From assembly GCA_009668205.1 (NCBI GenBank), contig WJYM01000003.1:372001-436000 (forward strand): 64,000 nt of DNA. The letters run 5' to 3'. How positions within the stretch are numbered: position 1 is the stretch's first letter; every line of letters starts with the position of its first letter. Shown here in pieces: positions 1 through 8,639 of this stretch. The position numbers and the translations under genes are program-made. The stretch comes from Enterobacteriaceae bacterium RIT691 (GTDB lineage: Bacteria; Pseudomonadota; Gammaproteobacteria; Enterobacterales; Enterobacteriaceae). Below the pieces are notes generated by a model. The model did not search any database and had not been told where the DNA came from. It saw only the letters and a list, made by a program, of their open reading frames with translations.

Positions 1-1124
1 ACGGTGGCGGCAACGGTCACCAGCATCACCAGCGTGACCGACCAGGGCGTTTGTTTAAGCGTGGCAGGCTGAATGCTGTGCCAGCTGAAGGTTTTCACCG
101 CCACAATCACCATAATCCCTGCCAGCACTGACATGGGGATTTTCGCCATCACCGTACTCAGCCCGGTCACCAGCAGTAACAGCACCAGGCCTGCAACGAG
201 CGTCGAAAGGCGGCTGCGGCCTTTGCCCATCTCAACGTTCACGATAGTCTGGCCGATCATCGCGCAACCGGCGATACCGCCGTAAAAACCGGCAAGAATA
301 TTGGCTATTCCCAACCCGGCACTTTCACGGGCTTTATTGGAAGGCGTCGCGGTTAAATCGTCGACCAGTTTTGCCGTCAGCAGTGACTCCATCAGGCCGA
401 CAAAGGCGATGCTGAGCGCACAGGGCCAGATAATGTGCAGGGTTTGCAGGTTCAATGGCACCTGCAGCGCCGTGAAGCCCGGTAATCCACCCGCCATGGA
501 ACCTTGATCGCCGACGACCGGCAGAATGTGTCCACTCAAGACCGTGAACAGTGTCAGGGCCACAATAGCTATCAGGGGAGAAGGGATGCTTTTGAAAACC
601 CTCGGAATAAAGAGCACCATCAGCAGCGTGGCGGTAAACAGTGCCAGTACGAGGGGATTGCTGCTCCAGAAATGCGGGACCTGGGCAAAGAAAATGAGGA
701 TCCCAAGGGCATTAACGAAGCCGGTCATGACGGCCTGCGGGATAAAGCGCATGAGTTTTGCCATCCCCACGACGCCAAACAGGATCTGAATCACCCCGGC
801 CATCACCACGGCAGGCAAAACGTAGCCCACGCCATGTTGATGGACCATCGGTCCAATCACCAGTGCCACTGAACCTGCCGCCGCCGTAACCATCGCCGGA
901 CGTCCACCGAACAGCGACATCGCCAGACACAGCACCACCGACGCAATCAGGCTCACTTTAGGGTCTACGCCGGCAATCACCGAAAATGAAATGACTTCTG
1001 GGATCAGTGCCAGCGCGGTGATAACACCCGCCAGCGATTCACGCAGCAGAAGAGCAGGTGAGCGAATGACCGCGGCCACGGCGTTTTGTTTAGCAGGCGT
1101 TAATGTCGTGCGGGTCATGGGCAT
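1..1124 (-). CDS. SulP-family inorganic anion transporter, C-terminus cut off by the window edge
   Basis: The reverse strand is open from an ATG at 1122-1124 to base 1, giving about 374 residues without a stop. The protein is strongly hydrophobic and begins MPMTRTTLTPAKQNAV. Near the N-terminus it has the stretch ESLAGVITALALIPEVISF, typical of the first membrane helix of SLC26/SulP carriers, and further on GGIAGCAMIGQTIVN, a conserved SulP segment. SulP proteins move sulfate, bicarbonate or other anions across the inner membrane; the substrate cannot be read from the sequence. Any cytoplasmic STAS domain would lie outside the window. A second in-frame ATG at 1116-1118 is an alternative start, and neither has a strong SD site. 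It is divergent from mqo. Confidence 0.88.
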   Translation of the reverse strand, partial: MPMTRTTLTPAKQNAVAAVIRSPALLLRESLAGVITALALIPEVISFSVIAGVDPKVSLIASVVLCLAMSLFGGRPAMVTAAAGSVALVIGPMVHQHGVGYVLPAVVMAGVIQILFGVVGMAKLMRFIPQAVMTGFVNALGILIFFAQVPHFWSSNPLVLALFTATLLMVLFIPRVFKSIPSPLIAIVALTLFTVLSGHILPVVGDQGSMAGGLPGFTALQVPLNLQTLHIIWPCALSIAFVGLMESLLTAKLVDDLTATPSNKARESAGLGIANILAGFYGGIAGCAMIGQTIVNVEMGKGRSRLSTLVAGLVLLLLVTGLSTVMAKIPMSVLAGIMVIVAVKTFSWHSIQPATLKQTPWSVTLVMLVTVAAT

Positions 1125-1396
1125 AGAGAATGTGTGGTTATGAATAGGCGGTTTTACATAAAATGTACGACGTGCGGCACATCACAAAACGGGCGATATT
1201 ACCGCGTTACGTCACACTTCGCCAGTACCAATACTCATTTCCATGCCACATTTATTAAACATTTTTATAACAGATCTCAAAACAGAACTTAAATTTTAAA
1301 CAATATTTAAATCTTTCATCATCGGTGCTAACGTGGTTTTCCCCGAATCGTTTCACCTGCGCTAAAACAAAACGCGAGTACAGAAGGCTCCTTCCG

Positions 1397-3049
1397 ATGA
1401 AGAAAAAAATGGCCGTACATCGCTCACAGGCAGTGGCTTCGCATGCCGAATCACCGGCTGGGAAGGCAACTGCCCGTCACGAGCATCAGACGGATGTATT
1501 GTTGATTGGCGGCGGCATCATGAGCGCCACGCTGGGAACCTGGCTCCAGGAACTTGAGCCAGACTGGTCTATTACCATGGTCGAGCGGATGGACAGCGTC
1601 GCTGAGGAAAGCTCGAACGGCTGGAATAATGCCGGAACCGGTCATGCCGCCCTGATGGAACTGAACTACACGCCGCAAAAGGCGGATGGTTCCGTCAGCA
1701 TCGACAAAGCCATTGAAATCAATGAAGCCTTCCAGATATCGCGCCAGTTCTGGGCTCATCAGGTCACCCGTGGCGTACTGCAACAGCCGAAGACGTTCAT
1801 CAACACCGTGCCGCACATGAGCTTCGTCTGGGGCGAAGACAATGTGAATTTCCTGCGCGCACGCTATGCGGCGCTGCAGCAAAACTCCCTGTTCCAGGGC
1901 ATGCGCTATTCCGAAGATTTCACCCAAATCAAAAAGTGGGCACCGCTGGTGATGGAAGGCCGTGATCCACAGCAGAAAGTCGCCGCCACCCGGACCGAAA
2001 TTGGCACCGACGTGAACTATGGCGAAATCACGCGTCAGCTGATTGCAGGATTGCGCCAGCACGAAAACTTCTCGCTTCAGCTTAATACGGTCGTGCGTCG
2101 CTTCAAGCGCAACGCGGATAACAGCTGGACGGTGACCGTTTCTGATGCCAACAACAGCAAAGTTCGTCGCACGATCCGGGCGAAATTTATCTTTATCGGC
2201 GCAGGCGGTGCGGCGCTCAAACTGCTGCAACAGACCGGCATTCCGCAGGCTAAAGAGTACGCCGGATTCCCGGTTGGCGGGCAGTTTATGGTCTGCGAAA
2301 ATCCGGAAGTCGTGAACCATCACCTGGCGAAAGTGTACGGCCAGGCCTCCGTTGGCGCGCCGCCGATGTCTGTCCCGCACATTGATACCCGCATCATTGA
2401 CGGGAAACGCGCGGTGCTGTTTGGGCCGTTCGCGACGTTTTCCACAAAATTCCTGAAAAACGGATCGCTGTGGGATCTGTTAAGTTCAACCAACAAATCG
2501 AACCTGATGCCGATGATCAATGTGGGGCTCGATAACTTCGATCTGGTGAAGTATCTGGTTGGGCAGGTGGTCCAGAAAGACAAAGATCGTTTGGCGGCGC
2601 TGAAAGAGTACTATCCGCTGGCGAAGAAAAGTGACTGGCGTCTGTGGCAGGCCGGGCAGCGTGTCCAGATCATTAAGCGTGATGCAGAGAAAGGGGGCGT
2701 GCTGCGTTTGGGCACCGAAGTGGTCAGCGATGATGAAGGTACCGTTGCCGCCCTGCTGGGTGCATCTCCGGGAGCCTCAACCGCGGCGCCGATCATGCTG
2801 CAACTGATGGAGCAGGTATTTAAAGAGAAGGTGAACTCCGCCTCGTGGCAGGAAAAGCTGCGCGCCGTGGTCCCGACCTACGGTTCACGTCTGAGCAGCG
2901 ATCCGCTGGCTATCCAGCAGGCGCTGGCGCACACCAGCGAAGTGCTGGGACTGCGCTATGAAACGACGACGGTTGCCGATCCGGTTCCCGCTGCAAGCTT
3001 CACACCACCGGTGGTTGAACTCAAACCGGTCGCTGATATCTCGCTCTGA
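1397..3049 (+). CDS. mqo: Malate:quinone oxidoreductase
   Basis: Membrane-associated FAD enzyme that oxidises malate to oxaloacetate and passes electrons to quinones, bypassing NAD-dependent malate dehydrogenase. The 550-residue product aligns along its length with E. coli Mqo (about 548 aa). A dinucleotide-binding motif, [15 protein letters not shown], lies near residue 33, and long identical blocks such as [12 protein letters not shown] and [13 protein letters not shown] follow. I chose the ATG at 1397 because AGAAGG sits 9 bases upstream; a longer in-frame extension from 1325 has no support. The first ~30 residues differ from E. coli. The gene stands alone and ends at a strong hairpin shared with eco. 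Confidence 0.97.
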   Translation: MKKKMAVHRSQAVASHAESPAGKATARHEHQTDVLLIGGGIMSATLGTWLQELEPDWSITMVERMDSVAEESSNGWNNAGTGHAALMELNYTPQKADGSVSIDKAIEINEAFQISRQFWAHQVTRGVLQQPKTFINTVPHMSFVWGEDNVNFLRARYAALQQNSLFQGMRYSEDFTQIKKWAPLVMEGRDPQQKVAATRTEIGTDVNYGEITRQLIAGLRQHENFSLQLNTVVRRFKRNADNSWTVTVSDANNSKVRRTIRAKFIFIGAGGAALKLLQQTGIPQAKEYAGFPVGGQFMVCENPEVVNHHLAKVYGQASVGAPPMSVPHIDTRIIDGKRAVLFGPFATFSTKFLKNGSLWDLLSSTNKSNLMPMINVGLDNFDLVKYLVGQVVQKDKDRLAALKEYYPLAKKSDWRLWQAGQRVQIIKRDAEKGGVLRLGTEVVSDDEGTVAALLGASPGASTAAPIMLQLMEQVFKEKVNSASWQEKLRAVVPTYGSRLSSDPLAIQQALAHTSEVLGLRYETTTVADPVPAASFTPPVVELKPVADISL

Positions 3050-3064
3050 CCTGAAAACAAAAAA

Positions 3065-3087
3065 CCCCGCGCGGCGGGGTTTTTTTA
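3065..3087. terminator. Bidirectional intrinsic terminator between mqo and eco
   Basis: A 6-bp GC stem (CCCCGC/GCGGGG, 3-base loop) is followed by a run of T and preceded by a run of A, so it can end transcription of mqo on the plus strand and eco on the minus strand. Confidence 0.9.
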
Positions 3088-3096
3088 TGGCACTGA

Positions 3097-3588
3097 TTAG
3101 CGCGTCACGGCCTCGTGGATAGCGTCTTCGGCTTTCCAGATACGGTATTTCACATCAACGTTTTCTGGCGTGTAAACGACGATCGGCAGCTTGCTGTTGT
3201 AACGCACCATCGCGTCATCGCCGAGTGCCGCGGTCACGAATTTCTTCGTTTTCTTGCCATCCGGGCAGGCCATCATGGTCGATACCGGGGAGGTGACTTT
3301 GTCGAAGACATAGTAGTTGTAGCCCCAGCCTTCCAGCGTTTTGCTGTCCAGCTCTCCACCCAGGCGATGATGATTGCAATCTACGTCCAGCGTTTGACCA
3401 ATCAGCAGTTCAACCTGATATCCCGCTTCATCTTTTTGCTCAGGCAGAGTAATGACCTGACGTTTCATCCCTTTTTCCGCCTGCGGATAAGGTGCAATTT
3501 TTTCCAGCGGTGTTTCAGCGGCAATCGCACTGGTTGAAACACAGGCGATGGCCAGCATCGCGGCGGCAAATTTGGCGGTGTTTTTCAC
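3097..3588 (-). CDS. eco: Ecotin, periplasmic serine protease inhibitor
   Basis: Dimeric periplasmic inhibitor of trypsin-fold proteases (trypsin, chymotrypsin, elastase, complement proteases). The 163-residue precursor has a clear signal peptide ending ...STSAIAAE. The mature protein contains [19 protein letters not shown], the paired cysteines ([10 protein letters not shown] and MACPDGKK) and the reactive loop [12 protein letters not shown] with Met at the P1 position, as in E. coli. In E. coli napF follows on the other side; here the next gene is an alkyl sulfatase. The gene has its own upstream region and shares a terminator with mqo. Confidence 0.97.
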   Translation of the reverse strand: MKNTAKFAAAMLAIACVSTSAIAAETPLEKIAPYPQAEKGMKRQVITLPEQKDEAGYQVELLIGQTLDVDCNHHRLGGELDSKTLEGWGYNYYVFDKVTSPVSTMMACPDGKKTKKFVTAALGDDAMVRYNSKLPIVVYTPENVDVKYRIWKAEDAIHEAVTR

Positions 3589-3716
3589 TGTTAATCCTTT
3601 CGATCAGTTAGCAACCAGCGGATCGTATCATTAATGACATGAATGATTAGTGAAATTTACCTACATTTTAAAAATGAATGGTGATTGATACTGAGAGGGG
3701 AATAGTGGGGGAGGGA

Positions 3717-3748
3717 AGAAAAATCCCCCGCAGCAGGCGCTGCAGGGG
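3717..3748 (-). terminator. Intrinsic terminator of the alkyl sulfatase gene
   Basis: Read on the minus strand, a stem CCCCTGCAGC/GCTGCGGGGG with one mismatch and a 4-base loop is followed by ATTTTTCTT. It lies directly after the sulfatase stop codon at 3757. Confidence 0.8.
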
Positions 3749-3756
3749 AAGGACGG

Positions 3757-5730
3757 TTACGGCGTGACGATGTTGAACCAGAATTCAAACTTGTCCATGT
3801 AACTCATCATTTCGTCCAGCTTCGCGGCGTTACCAGTGATTTTCATATCACCGTTAGCTTTCGCGTTCTGTACGGTTTCCTGCTTCAGGATAATGCGGTT
3901 CAGGGTGTCGCGAGACATGGAGATGGTCGCGTCAGCGTCTGCCGCCTGAGTGTTAGCGGAGTGGTTCAGCACACCGTTTTCCAGCTCAACTTTGTATTTA
4001 CCTTCAGCACCGAAGTCGAAGTTCAGCACCGCATGCGCGTTAGCTGCCTTCAGACCGTTCAGGTGAACACCCAGGTAGTCGAAGAACATTTCTGGGGTCA
4101 TTGCACGCACGGTATCCGGGCTTGCAGTGTTAGGTGTCGCAGCCTTCACTACGCCGTTGCGCAGTTCCTGAGCACCGCTCAGGTAGAAGTTACGCCATGG
4201 ACCTGCTTCAGCCTGGTAGCCCAGCTGTTCCAGCGCATCCGCTTCCAGGTTTTTCGCGTCCTGGTTGCTTGGGTCGGCAAAGACAACTTTGCTGACAACC
4301 TGAGCCACCCAACGGTAGTTACCCTGAGCGAAATCTTCTTTCGCTTTGGTCATGATCTGGTCTGCACCACCCATGTAGTCCACGTATTTCTTCGCCGCGT
4401 CTACCGGTGGCAGCTCGTCCAGCGTTGCCGGGTTGCCATTGAACCAGCCGAGATAGAACACATAGGTGGCTTTCACGTCGTGGCTTACGGAACCGTAGTA
4501 ACCACGGCTCGCCCAGGTTTTTTCCAGCGTTTCTGGCAGCTTGAAGTTCGCAGCGATTTCGTCGCGAGTCAGGCCTTCGTTCGCCATACGCAGGGTCTGG
4601 TCGTTGATGAAGCGATACATGTCACGCTGGCCTTTCATCAGCTTAACAATGTTGTCGTTACCCCAGGTCGGCCAGTGGTGCTGCGCGATGATAACCTGCG
4701 CATCTTTGCCCCACATATCGATAGCGGCGTTGATGTACTTAGACCATGCCAGCGGATCGCGGATTTTCGCGCCGCGCAGGGAGTAGGTGTTGTGCAGGGT
4801 GTGGGTCACGTCTTCAGCAGCTTCGATCAGCTTCTTCTCTTTAACGTACCACAGCATTTCTGAAGGTGCTTCAGAACCTGGCGCCATCATGAATTCATAG
4901 GTCAGACCATCGATCACTTCAACCTGACCGGTGTGGCTAACGTAGTTGGTCGGCGCCAACAGGGTAACGGTACCTGCAGACGTGGTGCTACCCAGACCTG
5001 CACCCACCTGGCCTTTAACATCAGGCTTCAGCAGGTTGCCGTACATGTAAGCTGCACGACGGCTCATTGCCGTACCTGCCATGATGTTTTCATCAACGGC
5101 GGCTTTCATCACGCCAGCAGGTGCGTAGATTTTCACTTTGCCAGATTTCACGTCAGCTTCGTCAACGACACCACGCACGCCGCCGTAGTGGTCAACGTGG
5201 CTGTGGGTGTAGATAACCGCGACAACCGGCTTCTTACCACGGTTTTTGTAGTACAGATCCAGCGCGACTTTAGCAGGCTCGGCAGACAGCAGCGGATCGA
5301 TAACGGTGATGCCTTTCTTGCCTTCGATGATGGTCATGTTAGACAGATCCTGGTTACGGATCTGGTAAACGCCATCAGTCACTTCGAACAGGCCGCCGAT
5401 GTTGATCAGCTGAGACTGACGCCACAGGCTTGGGTTAACGGTCGCTGGCGCTTTTTCGCCTTCTTTAATGAAAGCGTATTTCGCCGGGTCCCAGATAAGG
5501 TTTCCTTTCTCGCCTTTCAGAACGTCCTGAGGCAGAGCAGCGATAAAGCCTTTGTGGGCATTTTCAAAATCAGTTTTGTCTGCGAATGGCAGTTTCTGAT
5601 AAAGCGCATTGTTGGCGTTGATCGTTGCGTCGGTCGCGTCTTTCGGCATGACCTGCGCAAAAGCGGGAACGGACAGAGAAGTCAACAGTCCGGCAACTGC
5701 CAGATGTGTTGCAATCTGATTAAGTTTCAT
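3757..5730 (-). CDS. Secreted SdsA/YjcS-type alkyl sulfatase (metallo-beta-lactamase fold)
   Basis: Hydrolyses sulfate esters of long-chain alcohols (for example dodecyl sulfate) in the SdsA1/YjcS family. The 657-residue product has a signal peptide (residues 1 to about 25, ...SVPAFAQ). The zinc-binding motif THSHVDHYGG is at about 175-184, with AAEDVTHTLHN further on giving the second metal site. A central alpha-helical dimerisation part follows, and a C-terminal SCP2-like lipid-binding domain ends in KITGNAAKLDEMM. The ATG at 5730 has AAGAGG upstream; a longer frame to 5814 lacks support. It is divergent from an IprA-like regulator, which may control it. Exact substrate is inferred from the family. 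Confidence 0.93.
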   Translation of the reverse strand: MKLNQIATHLAVAGLLTSLSVPAFAQVMPKDATDATINANNALYQKLPFADKTDFENAHKGFIAALPQDVLKGEKGNLIWDPAKYAFIKEGEKAPATVNPSLWRQSQLINIGGLFEVTDGVYQIRNQDLSNMTIIEGKKGITVIDPLLSAEPAKVALDLYYKNRGKKPVVAVIYTHSHVDHYGGVRGVVDEADVKSGKVKIYAPAGVMKAAVDENIMAGTAMSRRAAYMYGNLLKPDVKGQVGAGLGSTTSAGTVTLLAPTNYVSHTGQVEVIDGLTYEFMMAPGSEAPSEMLWYVKEKKLIEAAEDVTHTLHNTYSLRGAKIRDPLAWSKYINAAIDMWGKDAQVIIAQHHWPTWGNDNIVKLMKGQRDMYRFINDQTLRMANEGLTRDEIAANFKLPETLEKTWASRGYYGSVSHDVKATYVFYLGWFNGNPATLDELPPVDAAKKYVDYMGGADQIMTKAKEDFAQGNYRWVAQVVSKVVFADPSNQDAKNLEADALEQLGYQAEAGPWRNFYLSGAQELRNGVVKAATPNTASPDTVRAMTPEMFFDYLGVHLNGLKAANAHAVLNFDFGAEGKYKVELENGVLNHSANTQAADADATISMSRDTLNRIILKQETVQNAKANGDMKITGNAAKLDEMMSYMDKFEFWFNIVTP

Positions 5731-5942
5731 TAAATGGCCTCTTATTTTTAGTGCCAGGATTAAATACTGGGTAAAGCGGATTTGTTGAAAAGCTGCTTGA
5801 TATTGTAGGGGCATTCCCGAACGTGACTAGTCCCATATGGCACTGGGTGAAAAAGCATGACCATGTGGTATTTAGCGTCGGTCTGAAATGCTATAATTCT
5901 GACGATAATGTGAATAATTTAAATATGAATAAGAGGTGGGAA

Positions 5943-6578
5943 GTGAATTTTGCAGAACTCCATAACCACTATAAATCGTTACAGATCGAGAGCCATCTTG
6001 TTGATGTAATTGAAAAAGGTGAAAAGTTTGTGTACCCAAGCGGACACCACCTCGAACCCGGTGTTGGATTCGTCTATTTTATTATTGAGGGCTCTTTATC
6101 TATCTCAGTTGCGGGCAGTGAATTAAGCATTGGTAATGCTATTGAGCATATGCCCATTGGTCTGATGGAGAGATATTGTCCATTAGTGGATTTTGAATAC
6201 ACCAGCATGACGCCGATTACGGTGATTAAACTCTCGTGGGAAGATTTTGATAATATCTTTATCTATGCCACACCTGAGCGCGTTATTGAGCTGGTGACCA
6301 TTCTGATTTACATGACCGTCTTCAGCCTTGATCTGCATTTTGAAAGAAAACAAGCCAGCAGCTACCAAACGATTAGGCCGATGCTGTTCCGCTATCTTTA
6401 CCGCACGCAAACGCACAAAAATGAAAAAGAGGGCCTGGCTGCGTTTATCATTCGCAGAACCAATCTGTCGCGGACGCATGTCTTCCGGGTGCTGGCGGAT
6501 CTTAAAGAAGGAGGCTACATCACGGTGGAGAAAGGAAAGCTGGTGTCGATTAACAAGACGCTGCCGGATGACTATTAA
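5943..6578 (+). CDS. IprA-like winged-helix regulator (CRP-like fold), divergent from the alkyl sulfatase
   Basis: The predicted 211-residue protein has an N-terminal cyclic-nucleotide-binding-like beta barrel (about residues 20-110, including GVGFVYFIIEGSLSI) and a C-terminal helix-turn-helix (FIIRRTNLSRTHVFRVLADLKEGGYITVEKGKL). This matches the layout of E. coli IprA (YaiV, about 207 aa), a CRP-like regulator. The frame is open from a GTG at 5823, but I prefer the GTG at 5943, which has AAGAGG 6 bases upstream and gives the family length; the ATG at 5925 is an alternative with a poor SD site. Divergent placement suggests it regulates the sulfatase, which is inference. Signal ligand unknown. 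Confidence 0.72.
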   Translation: MNFAELHNHYKSLQIESHLVDVIEKGEKFVYPSGHHLEPGVGFVYFIIEGSLSISVAGSELSIGNAIEHMPIGLMERYCPLVDFEYTSMTPITVIKLSWEDFDNIFIYATPERVIELVTILIYMTVFSLDLHFERKQASSYQTIRPMLFRYLYRTQTHKNEKEGLAAFIIRRTNLSRTHVFRVLADLKEGGYITVEKGKLVSINKTLPDDY

Positions 6579-6617
6579 GAGACAGCGCGCCGTGAATTGA
6601 CGATGAACGTGTGTCGT

Positions 6618-6716
6618 TTATGAACCGGGCGTTGCATAACCGCCAATCACGAACCAGGCCAGAAAGGCCACCGCCACAATAAACACCAGGATAGGGAACG
6701 CAATTCCAATCCGCAT
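6618..6716 (-). CDS. YoaK-family small inner-membrane peptide, 32 residues
   Basis: This is too short for ordinary gene calling. The 32-residue product starts MRIGIAFPILVFIVAVAF and continues into LAWFVIGGYATPGS. It is close to what I recall of E. coli YoaK (32 aa), a single-pass membrane peptide of unknown function. A GCGAGGA SD-like sequence sits about 5 bases before the ATG at 6716. It lies convergent with the IprA-like gene. It would be a YoaK paralogue outside the usual yoa locus. Function unknown. Confidence 0.8.
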   Translation of the reverse strand: MRIGIAFPILVFIVAVAFLAWFVIGGYATPGS

Positions 6717-7303
6717 AAGTCCTCGCAATTGGGTTAGAAACACACCTTAACGGTACGGGCCAGCTGAGCTGGCTGACGCATAATGCCTTTTATGCCCCGT
6801 TGATTGCAATGATAATCCCCTCAAAGTGACCTTCATCCAACTTAACTCCCGTCATTTTCCCTGACGTGCTCTGGAATTGCGACAACGGTTAAAGGACGAA
6901 ATTGTTAATCTCTGCGATTGTGACGCCAGCTTTACTGGTGGACTGCTCTTCAACCAGCTCAGCGCAGGGCTGATTGTGAGCCACTGGGAATGTTAAAAGA
7001 GCCGGACACTCTTTCTGAACAGAAGCGCCGACAATCCTACTATGAGGCCGCTCAAAATGCCGCGTGAGCAAATGCGTGTGACGCTTACCTGCTAGCGAAA
7101 CTTTTTAAATTGCAAAAATTATATACGCACCCATCACCAGTTTCGATTGAAACCAGTCACATTATTAAATTGATTCATATCAAAATTGACGTAAGTTTAC
7201 ACATTCAGCGCATTAATTAATTCGTGTCCAAAAATAAATTTAGTATATGTTACTCACAATTTGAAACTTATGTGATTTCAATAATTGTGAATGGTGATGG
7301 TTC
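6717..7303. other. Intergenic stretch with no supported gene
   Basis: About 590 bases between the YoaK-like gene and the lipoprotein operon. It holds only a 60-codon reverse frame (6889-7071) with no SD site and no recognisable family. The right part, from about 7080, is AT-rich and probably carries the promoter of the 7304 operon. I see no att-like copy of tRNA-Pro here, so the left border of the accessory block is not defined. Confidence 0.5.
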
Positions 7304-7720
7304 ATGAAAGTTAATAAATTGTTTGCATGTGTGGGTGTTCTTTTATTGGCTGGTTGTACGACTTCGGCTCAAAGAATGGCTGAATGTGAGGCTCAAGGGA
7401 TTTCTAAAGAGACTTGTTATCTTGCTGAGGTTCAGCATAAAGAGGCGATCAATCAGGCGGCTTACAATGCAGCCTATGCTAACGCCCGTGATGCAGTGAA
7501 ACAGCACGGACAAAGTGCAAAGAAAAGTAAGGCCTGGGAAGGGATGACGTTAGTCGTAAATGCCAATGGTCTTACAGTGGAGGGTAAGCCAGCGGCAGTC
7601 GTAGAGAAAACCGCTAAGGCTACTGTTTACCAACAAGGCTTGTTTAATTATATCGTATACAGCAACGGCAAGATTGGCGTCACTGACTTGAATAACGTTT
7701 TTAAAGGCTATGCAAAATGA
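7304..7720 (+). CDS. Predicted lipoprotein of unknown function, first gene of a three-gene operon
   Basis: The 138-residue product has a lipoprotein signal (MKVNKLFACVGVLLLAGC, lipobox LAGC), so it should be lipid-anchored in the envelope. The mature part has further cysteines (AECEAQ, KETCYLAEV), an alanine/tyrosine-rich helix (NQAAYNAAYANARDAV) and a C-terminal beta-like segment. I do not recognise the family. The stop overlaps the next start by 4 bases, so the two are translationally coupled. Base composition is more AT-rich than the core genes nearby, consistent with acquired DNA. Confidence 0.7.
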   Translation: MKVNKLFACVGVLLLAGCTTSAQRMAECEAQGISKETCYLAEVQHKEAINQAAYNAAYANARDAVKQHGQSAKKSKAWEGMTLVVNANGLTVEGKPAAVVEKTAKATVYQQGLFNYIVYSNGKIGVTDLNNVFKGYAK

Positions 7721-8352
7721 AAAAGATAATTTTAGTTCTGTTAATTTCTTCTTCCTTTTCAGCAATAGCAAATGATGTTTCACAAGCACAGGAAGCCGTA
7801 GCCCATGCTGAGAGAAACTATTCAGCAGCGGTAGGTCGCTATAAAAGTGAGGCGCATTATTCAGGTTCTGGTGTTAATGGATCTGCTGCTGAGACAAATC
7901 TCAACAATGCAGCGGCGGCACGTTCACAAGCCTATTCAGATCTTAGAAGTGCTGAAGAGGATCAGCAGTCTAAATCAATCAGCAACTACGGTGTGAAAAC
8001 TAATTCAGCAGGAAACCCCGTAACTATGGTTGCTGGCACTAAAAATAGCCCTACAGGTAACAGTACGATCAATGTAGCCGCTTCTACTTTGTCATCCACC
8101 ACGAGGGTCAAGACTGATAAAGGCATTGTTACCGCGGGCTCACTACCTAAAAACACTCAAGTCGCTGTAGCGTTTAACAGCCCGTTTAGTTCACCAGTAA
8201 GGGGAGGGAATGAACATTCAACCTCACATAGCCACGGTGAACACGGTACAGGTAACGGTGAAAATAATGCGGCTAACAGTCATAGCGCACACGGTTTAGG
8301 TGGAAGTGAGTCTATTGGCGGCGGTCATAGTGGCGGCGGTTTTCACTACTAA
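7717..8352 (+). CDS. Predicted exported protein with His/Gly-rich C-terminal tail
   Basis: A 211-residue product with a signal peptide (MKKIILVLLISSSFSAIAND). The N-terminal third is helical and Ala/Gln/Glu-rich, probably coiled coil (QAQEAVAHAERNYSAAV). The middle is Ser/Thr-rich. From about residue 163 the tail is rich in His, Gly, Ser and Asn (HSTSHSHGEHGTGNG ... GGGHSGGGFHY), with about ten histidines, which could bind metal ions. I do not recognise the family. It starts in a 4-base ATGA overlap with the upstream lipoprotein gene and its TAA overlaps the next ATG by one base, so the three genes form one operon. Confidence 0.7.
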   Translation: MKKIILVLLISSSFSAIANDVSQAQEAVAHAERNYSAAVGRYKSEAHYSGSGVNGSAAETNLNNAAAARSQAYSDLRSAEEDQQSKSISNYGVKTNSAGNPVTMVAGTKNSPTGNSTINVAASTLSSTTRVKTDKGIVTAGSLPKNTQVAVAFNSPFSSPVRGGNEHSTSHSHGEHGTGNGENNAANSHSAHGLGGSESIGGGHSGGGFHY

Positions 8353-8612
8353 TGAAAGCGTTATTATTTTCAGCGTGCCTGGCCCTGTGTGGCTGTGCTG
8401 ATCATGTTCCCGTGCAATCTTTTGTTACTCCGTTTGTACCTCATGTATCGCGTTCTAATGCGGAAATAATCGCACGATACACTAAGGCCAGAGAGAATGG
8501 ATTTAGTCACGGTTCAGCGTATCAGTACGCAAGAGGGGATCGGACATATACTGATGAACAGTTAGACGTGATCGGACTCACTGAAATGTTAGGCAGTGTG
8601 CAATTAGTTTGA
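8352..8612 (+). CDS. Small predicted lipoprotein, possibly Exc2-like
   Basis: An 86-residue product with a lipoprotein signal (MKALLFSACLALCGC, lipobox LCGC). The mature part contains SNAEIIARYTKARENGFSHG and SAYQYARGDRTYTDEQLDVIGL. This recalls small chromosomal proteins annotated as Exc2-family (entry-exclusion) lipoproteins, but I cannot confirm that without a search. It is translationally coupled to the His-rich gene (TAATG overlap) and followed at once by a strong terminator, so it is the last gene of the operon. Confidence 0.65.
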   Translation: MKALLFSACLALCGCADHVPVQSFVTPFVPHVSRSNAEIIARYTKARENGFSHGSAYQYARGDRTYTDEQLDVIGLTEMLGSVQLV

Positions 8613-8617
8613 AAAGA

Positions 8618-8637
8618 GGGGCGCAACGCCCCTTTTT
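8618..8637. terminator. Intrinsic terminator between the lipoprotein operon and hcp
   Basis: A perfect 6-bp stem GGGGCG/CGCCCC with a CAA loop followed by five T. It ends the plus-strand operon and lies at the end of the convergent hcp gene. Confidence 0.88.
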
Positions 8638-8639
8638 AG

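Noticed and set aside
1451-2380. 309-codon reverse frame opposite mqo
   Set aside because: It is entirely antisense to a gene matching E. coli Mqo along its length; the frame arises from codon bias.
3961-5733. Two long plus-strand frames (300 and 266 codons) opposite the alkyl sulfatase
   Set aside because: They mirror a gene with intact signal peptide, catalytic motif and C-terminal domain; the predicted proteins look random.
6889-7071. 60-codon reverse frame in the gap before the lipoprotein operon
   Set aside because: No SD site, no family resemblance, no neighbour in an operon arrangement.
6579-7303. A left att copy bounding the hcp/lipoprotein block
   Set aside because: I searched this stretch by eye for the tRNA-Pro 3' half and found none, so I do not call a second complete element.
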